Assembly: GCA_963971405.1 (NCBI GenBank)
Contig: OZ020491.1
Location: 18,594,855 to 18,658,854, forward strand
Length of the DNA stretch: 64,000 nucleotides
Reading direction: 5' to 3'
Origin: Psococerastis gibbosa
Taxonomy: Eukaryota; Arthropoda; Insecta; Psocodea; Psocidae
Part shown: piece after piece, positions 1-9,986 of the stretch
How the letters are laid out: the number at the start of each line of letters is the position of its first letter
How positions within the stretch are numbered: position 1 is the stretch's first letter
Position numbers and translations under genes: made by a program
Notes under the pieces: model-generated
Told to the model about the DNA's origin: nothing
What the model saw: only the letters and a program-made list of their open reading frames with translations
Database searches by the model: none

Positions 1-592
1 TCATGGAATGATAAGCTGTGAAGAAGTTATCCGGAAGTCAAACATGGGTCGCCGTCTCAATAGATAGAAAATGCACATTTTAGTTCGTTTTAGACGTGTA
101 GATAATAATTAATTACTGCCAAGGGCGGTAATTTTCGAATGTTCCAGTTAAAATCGACAGTTTGGTGATTTAATAAACATACAGATATTCACAGCCAAAA
201 AAAGTTCTGCTCTGTTAAAAAAGATACATTTTCCATGATTTTTCGGAAACTACTACATTCGTACCAACCCTGTTTATTTAACTTAAATCCAAAATATACA
301 TTTAGACCCGAATTAGAACATTCATGTTTTTTGTTTTTGGCCACCTAGCACTCCTCAAATTTCCCATAGTGCGACGTCTCATGAAATCTATTTATTGGCG
401 CTTGAATAATGTGTATGCTTGCATAATTTCCATAGTCGAGAATTTATAGAGTCTGTTAAGCTTGGTATAGAAGTTGCTGAGCTGGGCTCTTCACACTTCA
501 CTAGAAATAACCATTTTAACACCAACAGTGTGAATACCTTTAGTACTCGGCAGCAATTTGGAGTAAAAATTTATCACTCTTCCTTATTTTAG
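1..592 (+). other. Presumed intron upstream of the first visible exon
   Basis: AT-rich sequence with no convincing exon, ending in a pyrimidine-rich acceptor just before 593. I see no recognisable repeat in it. Confidence 0.35.
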
Positions 593-3588
593 GCCGAAGA
601 AGTACCGCCAGTAGTACAACCGCTGAGTCCAGAGCCCACTCTAAGAGAAACTGTTGAACCTCTCGCAACCGATATATATGGTTCTGACGCACTTGCACCT
701 TCCGAGCATGCACAGTCCCCAGAACCCCCCAAGGAGTCTCATGGGGAAATAGCATTGGAAGAGACCCTCCCGGTTGCAGTCCAAGTCACAGATACTTTGA
801 AAACGGAAAATGATTCCAAACCTACTGAACCTGAAACACTTCTAGACATTGGGAGTGTATCACTCGGTAGGTTCATAAGAGAATAGCTAAAAAGGAAATA
901 ATGTAAAATTCATAACCAAATCAGTTTTACAAAGGGAAATGTGTGAAAAATGCATGACTATTTCAGATTTCAACTTGACTTCCTTGACTTAAGTTGGCTC
1001 ATCGTGATCGGTGTCAGAGTCATGAAACCTGTACACCAGTCAGTTACTTGAAGGTCCACCAGCTGCGCATCTTGAAGCACCTGGTCTCTTGCGGACAGGG
1101 TGGATGGCCTATCATGATTTAAATTTTGTATCAATGAATCCATATTGTAAACTGTTATTTTTGGAGGAATATATTTTACTTTACTTACTTAGTAGTAGTA
1201 GTAGTAGTGTTCGTCGGGTTAATAACGACTTAGGCCTCAAATTTGGGCCCATAGAGCGACCCCGACTTGACTGTCCTACGCCAGCCCATAGGACAGTGGA
1301 CCTCCTGATTATAGTGGATTCCGAACCACTTGGGGAACACAGTGAAGTCACACGATTAGTTCGGAGGTGACCAGGACAAGTCCTACCATGTTTCCCTACC
1401 GGCACTGTGCACACAACCAAGTTATCTGCAGCTTTGAACCTGCTCTGGTCCGCGGGATTCAACTTGGTTTGGCGGCCGGCTTACTTACTCTCCCAGATTG
1501 GTTAATGCGCTCTTGTCAGATCCATGCCTTGCAAGCATGATAGAAGAGTCCAAAAATGCATGAATATCTGAATGTGCGGGATCCATGTCTGCCAATACTA
1601 TTATTATTACGCTTGTTTCCAGAAGCTTCGGCTCCTGCTGAAGAACTTCGAGGACTTGACTTGGCTAAAGACATGACCAGTTCCTTTATCGATCCTTCTA
1701 CTATGGGCGATGAAGATGTACGTGCTGACACGCCGCAGTCCACCATTGCTGAACCAGCCACTACACCTCCTTCTACACCCTTGACTGTTGACCTGCTATC
1801 CGCATCTATTCCTCCGGCCGAAATTAACGAGGTTTGTTGGTGACTTTTGTTGTTTCTATGGTTACGGTCGGTCAATACCTAGACTTCGTAGCGGGAATTT
1901 CATTTCTGAGACACTTGTGAGTTATAATTTAATGATACAGTGACCCAGGCCATATACATACAGTAGATATAGTATTTTAGTGTCAATGGTGTCAAATGTA
2001 TCTGCTACTCCTAAAATGTTTATTCCTGCTCCTTGCGACCTATTGGAAGTACATTCTTCTTAAAAGCGTTGAAGCAAGCCGCCAGCAATTCTGTCAATTG
2101 CTATGTGCGACAACCAGTACTGCCAGTGGCTATTTCGAGCGCTCCATCAAGATTATTTATTGCTGCCAGATGAAAGATTTAGTTATGCGGGGTTTCCACC
2201 GACCTCTCATTGCAGAATGCAAATGACATTGACGGAAATTTGCATTTTTCTTTTTATAGAAATCTATTAAAATGTTTGTACTTAATATATCCCATGAAGC
2301 CATTTTTTAATTTTAGTTTGTTTGTGATTTTACTCTATGATCATTGATCAATTTTAACTATGGCATATAGTAAAACAAACATTTCCGTCAATGTCATTTG
2401 CATTCTGCAATGAGAGGTCGGTGGAAACCCGCCTTTATTAATGGTATCTGCTACCACGTCACCGTATACGTATTTTGCACTTAGAGGTCGGTGGAAACCG
2501 CGCCTTAGAGAATCAAATATACCTATAAGTATCGTGTTATCATACTATGTTCTATTTATATTTTCTAAGTGTACAGGATAAATTTATTTTCAGCAATTGC
2601 TTTGCATCTTATCGCCTCATGATTCACATCCGGAGCATATTTAAATTTAAATATTTTCATCTTGCAGGTCGCTGAGAAGTTAGCAGCCACAAGTTTAACT
2701 GCTGTTGCCGTTGGTGCCGTCGCCGTTGGCGCTGCTGCTGCTGTTGTGGGCACCAAGAAGGCTCCGACGAAAGCAGCCACCCAGAAACCTGCAGCGAAAC
2801 CTGCGCCATCGCCTACAACTCCCAAGACAACCTCTACAGCGAGAAAATCCGCTACACCTTCTGCGGCAAAGACCCCTATTTCTGCGAGAACAACGACGCA
2901 GAAGCCAGCCACCAAAACTACTCCCACAACAGCTCTTGCACCCAAGCCTAAGCCTCCAAGCACTGCTGCCCCGAGACCTGCCAGTGCCTCTGCACCAAAG
3001 CCTAAACCCACAACTACAGCGGCCACTAAACCGTCAACTACAGCTCCGGCAAAGCCTGCATTGAAGAGTACCATTCCTCCGCGTACAGCGGCTCCTCCAA
3101 AACCACGTGTCCCTGCTGCGCAAATCAATGGCGACGCTAAAGTCGAAAAGAAACCGGAAGCTTCAAAAAAATCGCCCGTGAGTCTAGCAAACCGTGTCCC
3201 ATTGTCAGCCCGACCTGCTTCCGCACCGACAAAAACTACTGGGGCTCCCGCGCCTAAACCAGCGGGCACGGCTGCCGCCAAAACAGCCACGGCAAAGACT
3301 CCTGCCACCACGAAACCCGCTACAGCTAGGACTACTCCTACATCAACAGCCGCGCCCAAGCCGAAGACGATCTCTAGCACGGTTCCTCCTGCTAGGAAAC
3401 CCGCGGTTGCCGCTCCCAAGACGAACGGCGTTGCTGCAAAACCGGCTCCTGCGAAGCGAGTGACCACGAAGTCGGCCGAACCTAAGACTGAAGCGAAGAC
3501 TGTTTCGAAGAGTTGTGATGCTGCAGTAACTAACGGCAGCGCTGCAACGGCGGCTCCCCTAACTAATGGCGTGACGGTCAGTGAGTAA
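593..3588 (+). CDS. 3' exons of an unrecognised acidic / Ala-Pro-Thr-Lys-rich protein (5' partial)
   Basis: Three exons join in one frame: 593-866, 1623-1831 and 2668-3588 (stop TAA 3586-3588). Acceptors are ttttag, tttccag and cttgcag; donors are GTAGGT and GTTTGT. The exon 1/2 junction splits a Glu codon and the exon 2/3 junction is phase 0, which supports the model. The first 160 visible residues are acidic and rich in Pro, Ser and Thr. Exon 3 opens with a roughly 20-residue hydrophobic Ala/Val/Gly stretch that could be a membrane segment. About 270 residues of Ala/Pro/Thr/Lys low-complexity sequence follow, with frequent KP and TP pairs. Such tails occur in microtubule-associated, histone-H1-like and mucin-like proteins, but I do not recognise the family. 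Upstream exons must lie outside the window. Exon 3 is GC-rich against AT-rich flanks. Confidence is good for coding, low for function. Confidence 0.62.
1095..1190 (+). repeat. Dispersed repeat end, shared with 15976-16066
   Basis: About 90 bases starting CAGGGTGGATGG and ending in a TTTACTTTACTT-like tail recur nearly unchanged at 15976-16066. The short tandem tail suggests the 3' end of a non-LTR retroelement or SINE. It lies in the first visible intron of the 5' partial gene. Confidence 0.55.
1210..1475 (-). repeat. Diverged copy of dispersed repeat X
   Basis: The reverse complement matches the repeats at 38990-39351 and 48575-48940, sharing for example GGAGGTCCAC and CAGGACTCG-like blocks. 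It is the most diverged of the three copies. Confidence 0.5.
2187..2506. mobile_element. GGCG-type palindromic MITE, left outer arm missing
   Basis: An inner palindrome (about 2187-2434) starts GCGGGGTTTCCACCGACCTC and ends with its inverted copy. It is followed by one arm of the outer palindrome (TCTGCTACCACGTCACCG, then GGTCGGTGGAAACCGCGCC). The matching left outer arm is absent, so this is a partial nested copy of the family seen intact at 8473, 19668, 49139 and 63598. It lies in the intron before the last exon of the 5' partial gene. Confidence 0.7.
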
Positions 3589-5524
3589 AGGCTAAGTCAT
3601 GAGTTTAGGTAAGCGAAACTTAAGGCAGGCAGCTCGCGGTTCGACTAAATATGAAATCTAGGTGTGTGCCTATCGAATCATCGCACGAAAAATTCGGTAG
3701 CTTCCAGTGGTGATACGCACAAAAAAATTACACGTCCGTATAATTACAGTTTTCTATGATGTTAGCGGCGTGATTAATATTTTATTGAGGTGTTGAAAAT
3801 CTCAAATATGTAATCCCCAGAGTACTGTACTGCAAAGAAGAGATGAGACATTCGCGTCCGCCAAAAATATATATTTGAATTACAGGTGCCACCTCTCCTA
3901 TGACCAACTATTGAAAAGACGTCCTATCTGTCATATATAGAACTCCAGTAATCCCCATCTGTATTTGGTGCCTATGAGCCTAACTGATTTTGTCGTGCTA
4001 AAGAATATGGAAAGCTTGTGCAAGGATTCATAGATCCTATACAATGAGGTATACAAGTGCTAGGGATGGGAGGATTCTGATGGTAATTATTGTTAGGTTC
4101 CTTGTGAATTAAGGTAACATAACTTACTATTAATGTGACTTTAAACACAATATTAAATTATTTATTATATGCATGTATATCTACATCATGCATATATTAT
4201 CTATTTGCATTTGATTAAAAACAATCTTGATTGTAATAGGCAAGTCAGATCACTTGTATACCCCATTGTGTTTTAAAAATGCAGAACAGTGAACACCTAT
4301 GAGCCAAAATTTTTTTAATTTCCCGACGCTTTGCCTGCCTTGAGTTGATTTTTGTCTTCGGCCACTTCCTTGTGTCCATGCCTAATTTATTTTTTAAGTG
4401 CCTCCCCCTGGTATGGCACCAAGTGACAAGTAAAGAACGGAAGTGGAAGGCTTGTGTTATATAAAGACTGTTTGAGAGCTTCTTATCCTACTATTCGTAA
4501 TTTGTATTGTGTATAAATCGTTTTTATTACCTTATATTAATATTAGTCGCTTGTTATTCATTCAGTGATGGAGCATTAGGATGCTATTTTAATATAAAAC
4601 GCAGCATGCGGGGAGAATTTGCTTTTATAGGTGGATTTAAACTTAATATTTTTTTTAATGGAGAAATTGGGCTATGTTAATAGTCATTAAATGGTCAAGG
4701 AGTAAGCTTACGTATTGGAACGGCCCTTGTCCACTAACATTAATAAAAATAAACTTGTTATTTTCTCTTTGCTGTCGACTTAAACATTGTTATAAATCTA
4801 TGATATGACAAGCTATATGTTGCGATAATTGCTGAAAATGTGCCTATGCTCAGTATTGTGTTAAGTCGATCAATTCACTGGATCTGTTTTATAGCATTAT
4901 CGATTTCTGGAGTAACTTCAATTTATTTCCTCGTCCTCTTAAGTTATTTTGATGTTGTTTCATTTGTATTCAGGTGGAAAAACGGGAGAAGCTACTCCAA
5001 TAGTTCATACGTAATAATGAGCTATTAACGTAACCCAACTCCGTTTTTATTATTTATAGCCACCAGTTGCTTATTGAGCTCTTATGTCGCCTTTGTACAA
5101 TCAAAACCTGTGTATGTTTGCATTTAGTGCGTTAAATATCCGTATTTTATAACGTCCTAAAAATTGTGGTATGCTAAGCAAGTTATATAAGTATGTATAA
5201 CCTGGATATCTCGCCTGTAATTTGTATCATGAAGCAGTCAATAAGTACATGGAGTTTCATGTTTTATTGGAGTGGAACTTGGATTGAACAGTCAGACGTT
5301 GGTCTTGGGCCTGCTACCACGATAAGGTGTTTTTCATCATGTGATCACGTTTTATGTCTTCAGTTTATTAATATTATATTGCGTGTGGCTCATGGTCAGC
5401 AGTCCAAACACAGCGTATAAAGAACAACCTATAGGGAATAAGATTAAATTATTCTAAAAAAAAAAAACCAATAACTATAAATTTATTTCCGGGAGTTGAA
5501 GTGGAATACTATTATTTTACAGAT
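3589..5524 (+). other. 3' UTR and intergenic DNA; candidate poly(A) signals near 4742
   Basis: No coding sequence is supported here. Two AATAAA hexamers overlap the stretch 4742-4753, about 1.15 kb after the stop of the upstream gene. They are the best visible candidates for its cleavage signal, but the region is so AT-rich that chance occurrence is likely. Confidence 0.3.
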
Positions 5525-5608
5525 AGTATTGTCAAGAGACATTAATTGTGGCATATGCTTAACTTAAGTATTGTCAAGAGACATTAATTGTGGCATATGC
5601 TTAACTTA
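5525..5608. repeat. Perfect tandem duplication of a 42-base unit
   Basis: Two identical 42-base units lie at 5525-5566 and 5567-5608. Both begin AGTATTGTCAAGAG and end GCTTAACTTA. Identity indicates a recent duplication. No gene overlaps it. Confidence 0.9.
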
Positions 5609-7380
5609 TGTATAACTTACATTTTCTGCGCTCATCGGTAACAACATGACAAAAACTAAATTTAGTCTGCTGGGCAATTTTAACATCCGTATTAAAATGG
5701 TCTGAACTTCAAATAATTCCCGGGGTAAATAAATATTTTTGATGCCGTGCTAGGGCTGCTGATGTGAACGTGGGTTATTTGAACCAAGTTTCTGTGAAAT
5801 TACATTTCAAATCAGTTTATAACCTAATTTAGAACTGGATTAAGCTATTTCTAGACTTCTGTGTTTAATTCTAAAAAAAAAAAATTGCTTAAAAGTAGGA
5901 GGCTTTTGACAAACTCGTGCCTTCATCTTCCCATGTAAATGCATATTTAATTATTTATTACGGGCCAATCTGCTAAATTTGATGTAATTAAAGACTGGGT
6001 TTCAAACATTCACATTGTCTGTAATGTTTGAAAAACTTATTAAATTAAATTATTATTAAAACCCCGTCTTTAAAACAGTCCCAATGCTTTGAAGATGTTT
6101 GCATACTTTTACGGGGGATAACTAAGGTAGTTTCATTCGATGAAACTCATTTAGTTCCATATTCATGCACAATGTTATATTGCATAAGAGATCATCGCAC
6201 TAAAATGTAACAGTAACCTAACCAAACGCTCAACTCTTGTTTTTTTCCAATGATGGGGGCTTTAGTTAATCCACTTCGTTATTTTTTTTGTATAGATATT
6301 TTAAACTCGTTTGTGGTGAATGTAGGTCTTTATTGTAAAGAGTTGCAGACAAAATGGCTGCCATTAGAAGACTGGGCGCTTATAAACCTGGTATTGGAAG
6401 GTCATGTCTTCACAACTATTGCCCATCAATATTTCTCTGCAATTCTGTTCATTAAAATGTATATTCTCATCGCAAATCTAGTGTATTCACAATACCGTAC
6501 TATAGCACAATAATAACAAAGGGGTGACTTTTATAAATGAATACGAAATAGATGTTTGTCCATTTGGAATAGCCCCACGAGCTAAATATTTTTATTTTTA
6601 TTCAGGAAAACACCAAAGTGTCATTTTTGTGTGTAACAAGTTGGTATTAAATGCATTTTGCACTTCCGCCAATTTTTATTCATTTTTATACGCTAACCAA
6701 AATTTTCTTTAACAACGAAAAAATCACCGTGCAACTGGAATATTTGTTGTGCAGTTTGGAAGTACTTATATCAAAATTACAGGTATTAGAATGCTTATCT
6801 ATTATATACAGTCCATAAACTAAGTAATGAAAGAAATCCCTTTCCGTGTAAGAAAAATGGCGTTATACGCATTATTTCGTCTTTGTTCCAAGGGCTGACC
6901 GCAGTTTACTGTTGTGTTACAAAAATAGGAAGAAAACAGGCCAGGCTTCCATGCTGAACTCCTCCATTTATTGCAGTTATCAAACGTTGATATACATTTA
7001 ACTATTTTCATGCAACAAAACTAATAAACCTACTGCATACATGTATTTCTATTATTATTATATATTTATTTTATTCGCTGACACAATATTAAATTTTATT
7101 ACATTTACCCCATGCGCCTTTTCTCTATAATAATATACACGACTGCACATACTAGTAGTACTTCAGACCTGGTGCACACGGTCAATTGCATTCCAGCGAT
7201 TCACTGACAATTTGTCCTATGAACAAATTGGTAGGTGCAAAAAAATATTAATTTCTGAACGGACTTTCAAAGATTTTTTTGGCGATGATGCGTGTTCTGG
7301 GCCTGTCGGGGGGGGGGGGGGGGGGGGAACCGTCAGAAATCATCTTTAACTGCAGATTTCCTACTAATATTTTACTATAG
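5609..7380. other. AT-rich intergenic DNA without recognisable genes
   Basis: Only short chance reading frames without splice support are present. A G-tract of about 18 bases interrupts the sequence near 7310. I see no RNA gene. Confidence 0.4.
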
Positions 7381-7640
7381 GACGTTAGAACGCCAGTGAT
7401 CCTCTGAGAAATTTTCCATGGGAGTCAAAAGTCAATGGTGGCAAAACCGCAGTCTACTGCTGCAGATTTTTGTAACTGCCTTGTCATTGGTTTAATCGCA
7501 GCTACAATCTACTGCAGTTTTGCGCCCGTAAAAAATTTCGCAGCCGTTCGAACGTCCACGTGTACGGGGCTACAATAACAAATTTCTCAACGATTCACCG
7601 AGGTTCGAATCGTCCGTGTATGATAGGATATCTAATTGGT
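7381..7640. mobile_element. TIR element related to 43405-43634
   Basis: It shares with 43405-43634 an internal CAGTCTACTGC / GCAGATTTTTGTA block and terminal sequences resembling GTACACGGACGATTCG. The two ends are roughly inverted, as in a non-autonomous DNA transposon. This copy is the more diverged one and its borders are approximate. Confidence 0.45.
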
Positions 7641-7664
7641 CAAATTAAAATTGGTCCTACAATA

Positions 7665-7914
7665 TATCGCCACCCTAAAGTCAGAAGGGCGTCACCAACA
7701 TTTTTGGGGAAATTGAGTTATGATCAGATTTAGTGACCTTGTCGTAAGTTCTACCTTTGCATGTGCCGAAAAAAATCTTACGTGAAAAATAAGGCGAAAA
7801 TGTTCGATTCGGAGGGCATATCTGACTGTTTGTTATTAGCAAAAGTATCTTTAGACACAATTTGTTCGAAATTGGTTTTTTGATGGTAGCCCTTCTGACT
7901 AGGGTGGCGACATA
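7665..7914. mobile_element. MITE with about 25-bp inverted ends
   Basis: The left end reads TATCGCCACCCTAAAGTCAG and continues AAGGGC; the right end is its inverted copy GCCCTTCTGACTAGGGTGGC and continues GACATA. The 250-bp length and lack of any reading frame fit a MITE. No superfamily is assigned. Confidence 0.65.
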
Positions 7915-8472
7915 GGAGAGATGGGACATTCAATTTTATTTTTTTAATTCTGGAGCCACCTCATGCCACGTCTTCTATGACGAGTAATTGAAAAAAGGAC
8001 AGGTGACCCCAGGATTCAAAGTCTAGTTTTATTGGTTAATGTATACAATCATGTCCCTCTAATAGTGCTGTAAGCGTTCTTTTAATATGCCTGTTGTTGA
8101 GATTCACCAAAATCATAAAAAATAGACATAAGTATTAGTTAACAGAACTTAGTGACGTCGGCGCCAATTTTGCAAACATTTTGGGGGTGCTCGGATATTA
8201 GAATAATACTTTTAACTTATATTATTAGGGGTCCCTAATAATATTGTAATATATTTTGATTAGTCTGGAGGTCGTTTGGTTGATATAAAGAGACAGTCAC
8301 AACCCTCTGTGTAGTATTTGGGCTTACTTCTTTTTTCGATAATGTTTAGCTCATGGGGTCGCTCTTGTCACTCTCACCTGAGCTATGGTCAGTTCGTTCC
8401 GGCAGGGGAAAAAGCTCCATGTATGCCTGAAACAGTACAATTATTATCGTTATTACTCATATTAATGCCTTA
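7915..8472. other. Intergenic DNA, no gene recognised
   Basis: AT-rich sequence without supported exons, TIR elements or RNA genes. Confidence 0.4.
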
Positions 8473-8857
8473 GGCGGGGATTCCACCGACCGGCTAGGGC
8501 TAAATACAAAAACGGTGACGTGGTAGCAGACATTCAAGACTTAGGCGGGGTTTCCATCGACCTCGCATTGCAGAATGCAAATGAAATTGACGGAAATGTT
8601 TGTTTTTCTCTATTTCTTAGTTAAAATTGACCAATGATCATAGAGTAAAATCACAAACTAAAATTAAAAAATGGCGTCATGGGATATGTTAAGTACAAAC
8701 ATTTCTAGATTTCTATTTAAAAAAAAATTCTAATTTCCGTCAATGTCATTTGCATTCTGCAATGCGAGGTCGGTGGAAACCCCGCCTAAGTCTTGAATGT
8801 CTGCTACCACGTCACCGTTTTTGTATTTAGCCCTAGCGGGTCGGTGGAATCCCCGCC
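8473..8857. mobile_element. Nested palindromic MITE (GGCG family)
   Basis: Outer arms begin GGCGGGGATTCCACCGACCG and end with the inverted copy. The inner palindrome (8544-8786) starts GGCGGGGTTTCCA and sits exactly at the outer dyad centre (GACTTA...TAAGTC). The flanks extend the symmetry: AATGCCTTA on the left and TAAGGCATT on the right, so the insertion site was itself a palindrome. TA borders both levels. Confidence 0.85.
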
Positions 8858-8940
8858 TAAGGCATTCGACTAGAGCTTCCTTGCTTTGGTTGAGATAGGC
8901 CGATAGGGTGGCAGCAGAAGACTTCCTCCCATCTCTCCCT

Positions 8941-9070
8941 AAGGCGCTTATTCCACCTACGTCAATAGTAAATGCGGTATTGACGTGGTAGCAGACATTA
9001 AAGACAGTCTAAAAATGTCGGCTACCACGTCAATACCACATTTACTATTGACGTAGGTGGAATAAGCGCC
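8941..9070. mobile_element. Short palindromic MITE (AGGCGC family)
   Basis: About 60-base arms starting AGGCGCTTATTCCACCTACG fold back around a short AGACAGTCTA-like loop. It contains the family motif GACGTGGTAGCAGACATT but no inner insertion, so it shows the simple, un-nested form of the family. Confidence 0.8.
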
Positions 9071-9548
9071 ATAGAAAAGGTTCCATCTTCATGAAAAAAT
9101 TAAGTGCTAAAGAAATCATTTTTGTGATGAACCATTACGGTACCTATAGTAATGGATTAATAGCAAAGTACGTTCACTCGTACCGGTTCTTTCTGCATTA
9201 ATTGTTTTTTTGTTGGCAAACTGGCAAACAACTTCAAAGTTAACCATCATTGTTTTCACGCGACAATGTACAAGTTGAGGCTTGCCTACTATTGATATAA
9301 TTTTTTTTTTTTTAAATTATACCATAGCATGAGGCTTCCGCCATCAACTTTCTTCCAGCCCAATACAACACATAATCCGGTGAACCTCAGCTACTGACGA
9401 GAGCCGGATACGTCTTAGTAAGGTGTTTTCCGTCCATCTCATTCCGGGTGTCACACATTGTAATATGCGTATGCCAGATTTAACTTGTTTGTAGTTATCC
9501 TTAAATCAGGTACGGTAATCAGCAAATATTTACTAGAAAATGACTTAC
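9071..9548 (-). other. Region expected to hold the last exon of the receptor kinase gene
   Basis: The kinase exon ends at 9549 with a GTAAGT donor, so at least one more exon should lie to the left. Read on the minus strand, a phase-0 frame stays open for about 50 codons after a weak AG near 9502, and a shorter one ends after about ten codons near 9450. Neither looks like a known FGFR tail, and part of the region resembles repeat DNA. I do not assign the exon. Confidence 0.25.
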
Positions 9549-9986
9549 TGTGTTAGCTGCTAACTCCAGCATTCTCTCTAGTCTATGAACCAAATCACTG
9601 AACATAGGTCGGTCCGAGGGCTTGTAGCTCCAGCAATCATTCATTATGATGTACATTTCAACAGAACATCCAGGCGGCTTTTCCATTCGATATCCATTCC
9701 GAAGCATTTTGTACAGTTTCTGGTGAGAAACTGCAGGATACGGGTTTGCTCCCAGGGTCATAATCTCCCACAAGAGTACCCCGAAGGACCATACGTCCGA
9801 CTGGGAAGTGTACACGCAGTGGGCCAGGGCTTCCGGGGCCATCCACTTTATCGGCAGTCTCCCGGCTGTTTTTTTTCGGTAATAATACTGACTGTTAATT
9901 TCACGGGCCAGCCCAAAATCGGCGATCTTCAGAATGTCATCGTTACAGACGAGGACGTTCCTTGTTGCGAGGTCGCGGTGAATAAA
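9549..9986 (-). CDS. Receptor kinase exon 3: catalytic and activation loops
   Basis: HRDLATRN (the usual form is HRDLAARN) and DFGLAR give the catalytic Asp and metal-binding Asp. The activation loop has adjacent tyrosines (YYYRKK) before [25 protein letters not shown] and SDRPMF close the C-lobe. All residues needed for catalysis are visible, so the kinase looks active. Confidence 0.9.

Noticed and set aside
2565-3467. 300-codon minus-strand frame rich in Ala/Gly/Val
   Set aside because: It is the antisense shadow of the GC-rich last exon of the plus-strand gene; it has no domains or splice context.
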